From Halobacillus halophilus DSM 2266 (GTDB lineage: Bacteria; Bacillota; Bacilli; Bacillales; Halobacillaceae), in the NCBI RefSeq assembly GCF_000284515.1, contig NC_017668.1, positions 3,100,001 to 3,164,000 of the forward strand: a DNA stretch of 64,000 bases. Reading direction: 5' to 3'. Under the pieces are notes generated by a model. It was not told the DNA's origin and did no database searches. It saw only the letters and a list, made by a program, of their open reading frames with translations. How positions within the stretch are numbered: position 1 is the first letter of the stretch; every line of letters begins with the position of its first letter. The position numbers and the translations under genes are program-made. Of this stretch, positions 25,806 to 33,807 are shown one piece after another.

Positions 25806-26069
25806 CTACTCATTCAAAATCTGAATGTTTTTCACATCGTATTCATGAGGCGTCCACGCTTCTGTTGATGTATGATCAATCAACACAGCTTCCACTTGCT
25901 GGCCAACCTTAAATTTGTCCCCATCCTTAACTATGATCTCATTGTGCCCAATAGATACCATATCCCCTTCGATTCTAGTAATCTCACCGCTTAATCGAAT
26001 CTCTTCTGAATGATTTGAGCATGCCGAGAGCATAAAGCACATACATAGGAGAATGAGAGTGCTTCTCAA
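25806..26069 (-). CDS. Small secreted lipoprotein, unknown
   Basis: 87 residues from TTG 26069, chosen because GGAGGTG lies five to six bases upstream; an ATG at 26129 gives an unlikely basic extension and has no site. Signal peptide with lipobox CFMLSAC, then about 70 residues of beta-type sequence (LSGEITRIEGDMVSIGHNEI, VKDGDKFKVGQQVEAVLI), possibly a small OB-like fold. Membrane-anchored on the outer face. Function unknown. Confidence 0.7.
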   Translation of the reverse strand: MRSTLILLCMCFMLSACSNHSEEIRLSGEITRIEGDMVSIGHNEIIVKDGDKFKVGQQVEAVLIDHTSTEAWTPHEYDVKNIQILNE

Positions 26070-26165
26070 ATTTGCACCTCCAGAAAAATGATTCACCTTT
26101 CTTTTGAACAGTTTTAATAATCGTAACATAGAAGTTTATCAGGAGTGAGGCCGTCATTTAATATA

Positions 26166-26200
26166 GTACAAGACTCGTTCTAAACGAACGAGTCTTGTAC
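26166..26200 (-). terminator. Terminator of the YcsI-like gene
   Basis: Perfect 15-bp inverted repeat (26166-26180 with 26186-26200) abutting the stop codon of the gene at 26201. Confidence 0.75.
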
Positions 26201-26968
26201 TTATCTGTCGTAATTTGGATCAAGTTGATCTGTAATGAGCATGTGACCTGGTGCATGGGTTATCATAATCGGAGGCTTCGCTTGAAGTGCTGCATTTTGA
26301 GGAGTGACCCCGCAAGCCCAGAACACAGGTGTAGAAGAAGCAGGATCAAAATCAACAGGATCTCCATAATCAGGATTCTGAAGATTAGGAATGCCAATGT
26401 CCTCCGGATGTCCGGCGTGAACCGGACTTCCATGAGCCTGTCCAAATCGCTCGGAGATTTCCAAAGCTTCATCCATTAGATTATTGGGAATCGCTCTCAT
26501 GCTGACCACCATTTTTCCTTCAAACAAACCAGCTTTCTCTAACGGGATATTCGTCTTATACATAGGAACAACTTTCTCTTGTTCCTGATGAAGCATTGGA
26601 ATGCCGCCCTCAACCAGGGCTGTTTCGAAAGTGAAGCTGCATCCAATCAGGAAGGTTACGAAATCGTCCTGCCACACATCCGTTAAGTTCAGCACTTCTT
26701 CTGAAAATTCACCATTGCGGTAAATACGATAACGAGGCAGATCCGTTCGTACGTCCGCATCGGCCATTGCCGGAACGGTCTGACCGGCTTCAAGTACCTC
26801 AACTAATGGGCAGGGCTTTGGATTTCGAATACAAAAGAGTAGAAAATCAAAAGCATATTCTTTCGGCAGGGTTACTAAATTAGTTTGAACGTATTTTTCA
26901 CATAATCCAGACGTTGTCCCTGTCCATTCTTCGTTACGAAAACGAAATCTCTCATCTCCCGGCTTCAT
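26201..26968 (-). CDS. Putative hydro-lyase, YcsI/DUF1445 family
   Basis: 255 residues. Conserved features of the family include YVQTNLVTLPKEYAFDFLLFC, FLIGCSFTFETAL and the C-terminal VFWACGVTPQNA with ITHAPGHMLITD. Proteins of this family have been called putative hydro-lyases; the mammalian relative is a D-glutamate cyclase. In B. subtilis ycsI lies near lactam and carboxylase genes, but here no such genes adjoin. Start ATG 26968 (GAGGTG six bases upstream) is preferred over GTG 26977. Confidence 0.88.
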   Translation of the reverse strand: MKPGDERFRFRNEEWTGTTSGLCEKYVQTNLVTLPKEYAFDFLLFCIRNPKPCPLVEVLEAGQTVPAMADADVRTDLPRYRIYRNGEFSEEVLNLTDVWQDDFVTFLIGCSFTFETALVEGGIPMLHQEQEKVVPMYKTNIPLEKAGLFEGKMVVSMRAIPNNLMDEALEISERFGQAHGSPVHAGHPEDIGIPNLQNPDYGDPVDFDPASSTPVFWACGVTPQNAALQAKPPIMITHAPGHMLITDQLDPNYDR

Positions 26969-27055
26969 GAACAGCACCTCATTTTTATAGTTAAAAATAG
27001 CATCTTAAGAACTTTCTTCTAAGTGATCCATTGTTCTTCTGCTTTTTCCTTTTAA

Positions 27056-28711
27056 TTAAACGGAATAAACCACACCTTCATATGGTTCCAGAACTCCTCG
27101 GTTCTTTTGTTCCTGATCATTCGATACAACTACTGAGCCTGCCTGAATGGTCTGGATTAACTCCTCGGCTACTCCTGCCTGCTGGTCAGAGAAGTTGCAT
27201 AGTACGACAAGAGTTTCATTCCCATTCGTTCGTTTATAAGCAAATACCACCGGATCTTCTCTCATCAACAGTTCAAAATTTCCATCCGTAATGATATCTT
27301 TCTCTTTTCTCAGCTGGATCAGCCGTTGGTAGAAATAAAAGATCGAGTTTTTATCTTGAAGCGCGGCTTCAGCATTGATTTCTGGATACGCAGGATTAAC
27401 CTGAAGCCACGGTGTTCCACTGGTAAAACCGGCGTGCTCCTGACTGTTCCATTGCATCGGCGTCCGCGCATTATCTCGACCTTTAACATAAATGGCTTCC
27501 ATTAGCTCCTCATGTGACCAGCCTTCCGCTTTCTTTTCTTCATACATATTAAGCAGTTCAATATCCTGGTAATCCTCCAGGTTTTCAAAACGGGCGTTGG
27601 TCATACCAAGTTCTTCTCCCTGGTAAATATACGGTGTTCCCTGCATCATGTGAAGGCAGATGGCAAGCATTTTAGCCGATTTCTCCCGGTAGGACTCGTC
27701 ATTTCCAAATCGGGAGACGATCCGCGGCTGATCGTGATTATTCCAGTACAAACTGTTCCAGCCCGTCCCGTGCAGCTTTGTCTGCCATTTTTCAAAGTTT
27801 TCCTTGAGTTCTATTAGATTAAGTGGTTTTAAATTCCACTTATCTCCTTCGGAATCCAAGTCCATATGTTCGAAGGTAAAGATCATATTCAATTCTTCAT
27901 TCTCAGGGTCAGTGTACTGCCTGGCATCCTCCGGTGAAGCTCCAGGCATCTCCCCAACAGTCATGACGTCGTAGTGAGACAGAACTTCATTGTTCATTTC
28001 CTGTAAAAATTCATGAATTCTTGGGCCATTCATGAAATAAGGGCTTCCATCGCCATCCAGTCCTTCCGGATAAGAAGGATCTTTCGAGATGAAATTGATA
28101 ACGTCCATACGGAATCCGTCCATGCCTTTATCCAACCAGAACTTCATCATGTCATAAACCTCTTTACGGAGTTGGGGATTCTCCCAATTTAAGTCGGGCT
28201 GCTTTTTAGCAAAAATATGAAGGTAGTACTGCCCAGTCTGTTCATCATACTGCCAGGCCGGGCCGCCAAAGACGGAATTCCAATTCGTAGGGGGATCCCC
28301 GTTTTCTTTGCCATCCTTCCATATGTAGTAATCACGGTACGGATTGTCTGTGCTTTTAGAAGATTCCACAAACCAGGGATGCTCATCGGAGGTGTGGTTG
28401 ACTACCAGATCCATTACAAGCTTCATTCCCCGCTGATGTACTTCATCGAGTAGTTGCTCCAAATCTTCCATCGATCCAAACAGATCATCTACCTGCCGGT
28501 AATTGCGTATATCATAGCCGTTATCTTCCTGTGGAGAATCATAGACCGGAGACAGCCAAATTACATCAATACCAAGCTCCTTCAAATAATCGAGTTTCTC
28601 TATGATTCCGGGGATATCTCCAATTCCGTCCCCGTTCGTATCATTAAAGCTTTTCGGATAAATTTGATAGACGACGCTTTTCTTCCACCATTCGTGCGTT
28701 TGGTTTGTCAT
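27056..28711 (-). CDS. Alpha-glucosidase / oligo-1,6-glucosidase, GH13
   Basis: 551 residues, typical length for GH13_31 enzymes such as MalL. Region I DLVVNHTSDEHPWF, nucleophile D203 in GFRMDVINF, acid/base E254 in TVGEMPG and D327 in NNHDQPR are all present. The domain order is TIM barrel with loop B (105-175) and a C-terminal beta sandwich from about 480. It hydrolyses short alpha-glucosides in the cytoplasm. No transporter adjoins, and it appears monocistronic. Trehalose-6-phosphate hydrolase is a less likely alternative. Confidence 0.93.
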   Translation of the reverse strand: MTNQTHEWWKKSVVYQIYPKSFNDTNGDGIGDIPGIIEKLDYLKELGIDVIWLSPVYDSPQEDNGYDIRNYRQVDDLFGSMEDLEQLLDEVHQRGMKLVMDLVVNHTSDEHPWFVESSKSTDNPYRDYYIWKDGKENGDPPTNWNSVFGGPAWQYDEQTGQYYLHIFAKKQPDLNWENPQLRKEVYDMMKFWLDKGMDGFRMDVINFISKDPSYPEGLDGDGSPYFMNGPRIHEFLQEMNNEVLSHYDVMTVGEMPGASPEDARQYTDPENEELNMIFTFEHMDLDSEGDKWNLKPLNLIELKENFEKWQTKLHGTGWNSLYWNNHDQPRIVSRFGNDESYREKSAKMLAICLHMMQGTPYIYQGEELGMTNARFENLEDYQDIELLNMYEEKKAEGWSHEELMEAIYVKGRDNARTPMQWNSQEHAGFTSGTPWLQVNPAYPEINAEAALQDKNSIFYFYQRLIQLRKEKDIITDGNFELLMREDPVVFAYKRTNGNETLVVLCNFSDQQAGVAEELIQTIQAGSVVVSNDQEQKNRGVLEPYEGVVYSV

Positions 28712-28795
28712 ATATCTTCACCTGCTTTTCCATAATTTAATAACCTTTTCCCTAACACTACCTATCTGAAAACAACCTCATTCTAACACACCTCA

Positions 28796-28859
28796 ATCCA
28801 TAATCTTCCACCTCAGGCCATCCAGAAAATGGATGACCTGAGGTGGAAGGTTTTGGATT
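28796..28859. repeat. Imperfect palindrome built on the GACCTGAGGTGG repeat
   Basis: Arms 28796-28825 and about 28830-28859 with a loop of about five bases; the inner part TTCCACCTCAGG / CCTGAGGTGGAA is perfect and the outer part carries a few mismatches. It lies between the divergent alpha-glucosidase gene and a hypothetical gene. Confidence 0.85.
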
Positions 28860-28946
28860 ATTTAATTAAATTTCATTTTTACCTTTTAAATGTGCTGGAG
28901 TTTGATAGGATATTAGTAGGCTGGCTTTGAAAGGGAGTTGTTGAGA

Positions 28947-29387
28947 ATGGACATGAAATTTACACAAGAACAGTTTCAGTTACTAATGGAAATGGCTTAC
29001 ATAACCAATCGTACAGTAGGAACTAAAAAGCAAGATCACTTGAGCGATTATGAAGATTTGACGCAATATATTCTCTCTTACGCCAAAGATTTTGAACTTG
29101 AAAATCTGGTAAGTTATGATGAAGAATCTAAGAAATACGTACCGACTGAGGATTTTAAAATTCAATTAAATAGAAAAACCAGGACACCTGAAGAAGAAGT
29201 TTTTCTTGACCAGCTTGCAAGTAGACTAGGGTCCAGGGATGCACTTGAGGAAGCTGATCGAGAAGATAAATTAGATAAAGTGATTGAGCAAAAAATCCAT
29301 TACCATAGTGAATACTTAAAAGAATTTAAGACTTTTAAAACTGACAGATTGTATGTGGTAACGAGTGAAGATGTAGATATGGACTAA
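28947..29387 (+). CDS. Hypothetical cytoplasmic protein
   Basis: 146 residues from ATG 28947 (AAGGGAG nine bases upstream; in-frame TTG codons at 28938 and 28941 are alternatives). Acidic, helical and without membrane segments. The N-terminal part KFTQEQFQLLMEMAYIT recalls helical adaptor proteins but I do not recognise a family. It is bracketed by two members of the palindrome family (28796-28859 and 29478-29534) and followed by a strong terminator. Confidence 0.7.
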   Translation: MDMKFTQEQFQLLMEMAYITNRTVGTKKQDHLSDYEDLTQYILSYAKDFELENLVSYDEESKKYVPTEDFKIQLNRKTRTPEEEVFLDQLASRLGSRDALEEADREDKLDKVIEQKIHYHSEYLKEFKTFKTDRLYVVTSEDVDMD

Positions 29388-29430
29388 AAAAAGGAAGAGC
29401 TGCAATTTTTGCAGCTCTTCCTTTTTTTCA
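29386..29430. terminator. Bidirectional terminator
   Basis: AGGAAGAGCTGCAA / TTGCAGCTCTTCCT stem flanked by seven A and seven T residues. Confidence 0.9.
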
Positions 29431-29477
29431 GGCTCTTAATCCCAGCTTTATACTAACGACTTCAGATCCAAATTTTC

Positions 29478-29534
29478 AAGAAACTCCCACCTCAGGTCAT
29501 CCATTTTATGGATGACCTGAGGTGGGAGTTTCTT
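29478..29534. repeat. Perfect 27-bp palindrome built on the GACCTGAGGTGG repeat
   Basis: Arms 29478-29504 and 29508-29534 are perfect inverted copies with a three-base loop. It lies downstream of both the hypothetical gene and the YodQ-like gene, after a separate normal terminator, so a second terminator is not obviously needed. Confidence 0.9.
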
Positions 29535-29563
29535 CCTTTATCTTTTTTTAATCTATTGTGGTT

Positions 29564-30832
29564 TCATTCTTCTGTTCCGCACCATTCCATCAAGGTTAAT
29601 GCCATAATTTCTGCTGCTTCAAATACTTTGTCCATCTCAATATACTCATTTGGGTAATGAGCCATTTCCGTTACTCCAGGACCAAAGACTAAAGAAGGCG
29701 TTTTTCCCGCTTCCGTTAACAATCCGCCGTCCGTTCCCCATGGGGAGGCCTCAATAACAGGATCAGCGCCCAGTACGTTCCGATACCCAGCTACGAGGGT
29801 GTTCATGAACGGGTGCTCTTGATCCATCGCTCCTGGAAGCCAGCGTGCGCCAAACCACTCCAACGTGGTCGGATGTTCTTCAAACCAGGGATCTTTATCT
29901 TTCAGTTGCTTCAGCCAGTTTTCCATTTCTGCTTTAGCATTTTCGATCGTTTCTTCTGGAGAAATCCCCATACGTCCTTCTATTTTCACGAGATCGGCCA
30001 CGGAAGATGGCCAGTCTCCTCCTTCAATTTTCCCTACATTGATCGGAATGGGGATCGGGATGTTTTGGTACAGTGGATCGTTGATCTGATCATTTCGCTG
30101 TTTTTCTAACTGACGAATATGATCGATAACCATCATACTTTTTTCAATTGCGCTAACCCCTTGATAGCGCGTCCCTCCATGAGCCGATCGGCCTTTTACA
30201 TAAATACGAAACCACATGGAGCCTTGCTGCTTGGGAAAAATCTTCATGTTGGTTGGCTCAGGGATAAGAGCCGCCTCGGCTTTATATCCTTTCATTACGG
30301 CTGCAAGGGTTCCTGTTCCTCCACTCTCCTCTTCGATAACGCTTTGAAAAATAACGTCTCCCTTAAGTCTGATGCCAAGATTCTTTAATACCTTCAAAGC
30401 AAGGAGCATGGAGACATTGCCGCCTTTCATATCCGTAACCCCGCGGCCATACATCCGTCCGTCGATCACCTTACCGCTATAAGGATCATGCTCCCACTGG
30501 GTGCGGTCCCCGGCAGGAACCACATCAATATGGCCATTAAAGATAATAGACCGGCCCTCGCCTGTTCCTTGTTGGACCCCTACAACGTTCGGGCTTCCTT
30601 TAAAGTTCTCTCTTGAAGAAGCAAAATAAGGATGCTTCCTAACCTCTTCTTCATCCGGATCCCAACGATCGATGGTCATTCCCAGTTCCTTTAACGTTTC
30701 GATCACGACAGCTTGTGCTTCGGCTTCATTCCCCTGGGTGCTGTCCGCTTGAACCAGACGCTGAAGAAGTTTCGTGCCTTCTTCTCTATAGCCCTGAAGC
30801 CATTCGTGAATATTATCCTTGTTGAGTTCCAC
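29564..30832 (-). CDS. yodQ: M20-family deacylase, YodQ-like
   Basis: 422 residues. M20 metallopeptidase signatures: NGHIDVVPAGD (zinc ligand His and Asp), GRGVTDMKGG, and the catalytic Glu pair in QSVIEEESGG; dimerisation domain about 195-310. ArgE/DapE-like deacetylases of this length occur in the B. subtilis yodTSRQP-kamA cluster, to which the three genes upstream also correspond. It probably deacylates an N-acyl amino acid of lysine-type breakdown. Start is GTG 30832 with AAAGGAG eight bases before it. Last gene of the operon. Confidence 0.82.
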   Translation of the reverse strand: MELNKDNIHEWLQGYREEGTKLLQRLVQADSTQGNEAEAQAVVIETLKELGMTIDRWDPDEEEVRKHPYFASSRENFKGSPNVVGVQQGTGEGRSIIFNGHIDVVPAGDRTQWEHDPYSGKVIDGRMYGRGVTDMKGGNVSMLLALKVLKNLGIRLKGDVIFQSVIEEESGGTGTLAAVMKGYKAEAALIPEPTNMKIFPKQQGSMWFRIYVKGRSAHGGTRYQGVSAIEKSMMVIDHIRQLEKQRNDQINDPLYQNIPIPIPINVGKIEGGDWPSSVADLVKIEGRMGISPEETIENAKAEMENWLKQLKDKDPWFEEHPTTLEWFGARWLPGAMDQEHPFMNTLVAGYRNVLGADPVIEASPWGTDGGLLTEAGKTPSLVFGPGVTEMAHYPNEYIEMDKVFEAAEIMALTLMEWCGTEE

Positions 30833-30851
30833 TATCCATTCTCCTTTCTCA

Positions 30852-31514
30852 TCACGATAATGTAGTTACTTGATCAGACAGCATTAACTCAGCAGCCGTA
30901 TGCTTCATTACATCGTCAGCTGTATAAGGAGCCATCACTTCTTTTAACAAAAGTCCTTTCTCCGTGACCTCTATGACAGCCCGGTCGGTGATGATGATGT
31001 CCACACATGCTTTAGCTGTTAAAGGGAGCTGGCACTCGGGTACAATTTTTGGTTCTCCATGCTTGTTTACATGGCTCATCAGTACAATGACCTTCTTAGC
31101 CTTTTGAGCAAGCTCCATGGCTCCGCCTATCCCCGGCACCCGTTTTCCCGGCACAATCCAGTTAGCCAGATCCCCCTTTTCGCTGACTTCCAGGCCTCCC
31201 AAAATAGTAATATCCAGATTTCCTGATCGAATAATGCCAAAGGCAGTCGCGCTGTCAAAATAAGAAGCACCCGGGACGATACTTACCGGAAAACCAGCTG
31301 CATTGCAGAGCATTGGATTTTCCTCACCCTCTTCGGGAGATTCTCCCATGCCAAGTACTCCGTTCTCCGCTTGGAACATAACCTGCATATCTGTCGGAAT
31401 ATGATTGGAAACGAGGGAAGGGATACCGATTCCCAAGTTAACGATCATGCCGGGGTCTATTTCCTTAGCCGCCCGCCTGGCCATCCGGTTGCGCAGATCT
31501 ACTCCCATGCCCAT
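30852..31514 (-). CDS. yodR: CoA-transferase subunit B, YodR-like
   Basis: 220 residues of the family I (SugarP_isomerase fold) beta subunit: GMIVNLGIGIP near the start and FQAENGVLGMG with E50, the catalytic Glu that forms the CoA thioester in this family. It pairs with the YodS-like subunit, whose gene it overlaps by 16 bases, indicating coupled translation. In the Yod pathway it should activate an acetamido or amino fatty acid with acetyl-CoA or succinyl-CoA; substrate is inferred from gene order only. Confidence 0.88.
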   Translation of the reverse strand: MGMGVDLRNRMARRAAKEIDPGMIVNLGIGIPSLVSNHIPTDMQVMFQAENGVLGMGESPEEGEENPMLCNAAGFPVSIVPGASYFDSATAFGIIRSGNLDITILGGLEVSEKGDLANWIVPGKRVPGIGGAMELAQKAKKVIVLMSHVNKHGEPKIVPECQLPLTAKACVDIIITDRAVIEVTEKGLLLKEVMAPYTADDVMKHTAAELMLSDQVTTLS

Positions 31515-32200
31515 GTCCAGTTCACCCCTTTACTTTGAATAATCATATCAACGAAAATCCCGGGTGTTACCACGCATTCAGGATCTAATTCACCCGCTGG
31601 CACAATTTCTTCGACTTCGACAATCGTGTAGTCCCCTGCCATAGCAACAAGAGGGCTCGTATTTCTGGCACTTGTATCGTACACAAGGTTGCCAAAAGTG
31701 TCTGCTTTTTTTGCATAGACAATGGAAACTTCAGCTCTGAGTGGTGTTTCCAGAATGCACGTTTTTCCATCGACCGTTACCTTTTGTTTCCCCTCTTCCA
31801 CCATACTTCCAAGTCCTACATCCACTAAAATCCCTTTCAAACCTACTCCGCCCGCTCGAATTCGCTCAGCGAGTGTACCCTGCGGAGAGAATTCTACCTC
31901 TAACTTTCCATCCGTCATCAATTGACCCGCCACAGGATTGGAGCCGATGTGTGAGGCAATGATCTTTTTCGCAAGCCCCCGGCTGACGATACGTCCGATG
32001 CCGATATCAGGAAAAGCAGCGTCATTTCCAATCAGTGTCAGATCCTTGATTCCCTTTTCTAAAATGGCATCAATTAGTGTTGGCGGGTTTCCGATCCCTC
32101 CAAAGCCTCCGAACATTAGCGTGCTTCCGTCGTGAATATAGGACAGAGCTTCATGTATAGTTCCTACTTTATTTACAGGCTTTTGTTTACTTTTTTGCAT
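31499..32200 (-). CDS. yodS: CoA-transferase subunit A, YodS-like
   Basis: 233 residues of the family I alpha subunit, with the glycine-rich CoA-binding GGFGGIGNPPTLIDAI and later SNPVAGQLMTDG and EFSPQGTLAERIRAGG. Partner of the following subunit. Start ATG 32200 is favoured by AGGAGG seven bases upstream over ATG 32206. It follows the aminotransferase gene by 11 bases in one operon. Confidence 0.88.
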   Translation of the reverse strand: MQKSKQKPVNKVGTIHEALSYIHDGSTLMFGGFGGIGNPPTLIDAILEKGIKDLTLIGNDAAFPDIGIGRIVSRGLAKKIIASHIGSNPVAGQLMTDGKLEVEFSPQGTLAERIRAGGVGLKGILVDVGLGSMVEEGKQKVTVDGKTCILETPLRAEVSIVYAKKADTFGNLVYDTSARNTSPLVAMAGDYTIVEVEEIVPAGELDPECVVTPGIFVDMIIQSKGVNWTWAWE

Positions 32201-32211
32201 CTTCATTCCTC

Positions 32212-33579
32212 CTATCCAGTCGAATCCATGTATCCCTTCAGCATCAAATCTCGTTGAACTTCGTGAATAGAATCTTGAAGCAGCTTGACTAACGTATCCA
32301 TTTCCTGCTTATTGATCGTTAATGGAGGAGAGACAATAATGGCATCTCCGTCGCCTCCTTCAATCCCCGCTGAAGCCGGGTAAATCAACAGTCCCTTATC
32401 ACGAGCTTTTTCAACCAAAAGCCGGGTCAAGTTCAGCTGTTTAGGGAATGGTGTCTTCGTAAACAAATGAGATACAAATTCAATTCCTATCAGCAGCCCT
32501 TTCCCGCGAACGTCTCCAACTATCGGAGTTGTAAGTGCCATATTTCTCAGCTGGTTTACTAAATACTCACCGTTTTTAGCGGAACGATCGACCAGCTGGT
32601 GTTTTTCGATAAAGGTGAGAACGGCTAGAGCCACTGCCGAAGATTGAGGATTGGCACTATAGGTGTGACCTCCGATAATCGCTTTTGACCCTTTACGAAT
32701 TGGTTCCAATATCCGGTCATGAATAAGAGCGGCGGCGATTGGTGCATAGCCTGCACTCATTCCTTTTCCAAGTGTAAGAATATCCGGCTTAACTCCATAA
32801 TGCTCCATTGCGAACATTTTTCCTGTCCGTCCTATGCCTGTCATCACTTCATCAGCAATAAATAATACCTGATGATGATCGCAAATTTCTTTAATCCGTT
32901 TGTAGTACTCAGCAGAAGGAACAATGACTCCTCCAGCAGCCCCTATAATGGGTTCCGCTATGAACGCAGCTACCTGTTCAGCACCAGTCCGGCGAATGGC
33001 TGCGTCCAGTTCATCCGCACATTTCATTTCATAATCGCTGCAAGACTCCTGAGCGGGCCGCCGGTAGCAGTAAGGCGGCGAAATACCTGGATAATCTTCT
33101 AACATGGGGGCAAAACGTTTCCTTCGTTCTGTATGGCCTGACATGGAAAGAGCCCCCATGGTGATCCCGTGGTAACTGGTCCAGCGTGAAATGATTTTAT
33201 GCTTCCGGTACATCCCTTGCTCCTGCCAATACTGCACAGCAATCTTTAAGGCCGTTTCATTTGCCTCTGACCCGCTATTTACAAAAAAGGAATAATAGGG
33301 ATCGTCTGCCTCAAAAGCAAGATCATTTAATTTCTCCGCCAGCTTCTCGGCTGGTTGGGAAGTGAACTGAGAACGGTAAACAAAGGAAATTTTCCTTGCC
33401 TGTTCCGTCACAGCCTCCACAATTTCAGGAACGGCATGACCGATACTTGCGGTAACGGCTCCAGAGGATCCATCTAAATATTTGTTACCATGTTCGTCAT
33501 ATATGAAGACCCCCTCCCCATAAGCAGCTACCGGATAAACATCATCAAATGACGGTTTAATCAACCATGAATCGTTCAT
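32212..33579 (-). CDS. yodT: Class III aminotransferase, YodT-like
   Basis: 455 residues. PLP-dependent fold type I: substrate/cofactor region FFVNSGSEANETALKIA, HGITMGALSMSG, the DEVMTGIGRTG aspartate that holds the pyridine ring, and the lysine in LTLGKGMSAGYAPI that binds PLP. Class III enzymes act on omega- or beta-amino groups. It leads the yodT-S-R-Q operon, with GGAAGGAGG before ATG 33579. The B. subtilis cluster also holds kamA (lysine 2,3-aminomutase) and yodP; these are absent here. Confidence 0.88.
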   Translation of the reverse strand: MNDSWLIKPSFDDVYPVAAYGEGVFIYDEHGNKYLDGSSGAVTASIGHAVPEIVEAVTEQARKISFVYRSQFTSQPAEKLAEKLNDLAFEADDPYYSFFVNSGSEANETALKIAVQYWQEQGMYRKHKIISRWTSYHGITMGALSMSGHTERRKRFAPMLEDYPGISPPYCYRRPAQESCSDYEMKCADELDAAIRRTGAEQVAAFIAEPIIGAAGGVIVPSAEYYKRIKEICDHHQVLFIADEVMTGIGRTGKMFAMEHYGVKPDILTLGKGMSAGYAPIAAALIHDRILEPIRKGSKAIIGGHTYSANPQSSAVALAVLTFIEKHQLVDRSAKNGEYLVNQLRNMALTTPIVGDVRGKGLLIGIEFVSHLFTKTPFPKQLNLTRLLVEKARDKGLLIYPASAGIEGGDGDAIIVSPPLTINKQEMDTLVKLLQDSIHEVQRDLMLKGYMDSTG

Positions 33580-33807
33580 TTTCTGCCTCCTTCCTATTAC
33601 CACAAATTATTACATCCACTTTTTTGTAAAAGATTCCTATTACATATAGTTTATGTTAATTTACCGATCATTTATATTCGTCTTTATCATGTAATTCACA
33701 CCTTTTTTATTGTACGCTTTGTATAATAAATAAAAGGAATATCTAACCTTAGAAAAGATGAATGAATGGATCTTTATACAGAGTGGTGAAAGAAGGGGGA
33801 TATGAAC

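Noticed and set aside
28796-29534. Palindromes as a short CRISPR-like array.
   Set aside because: Only two units, each itself a palindrome, separated by a gene; no regular spacers.
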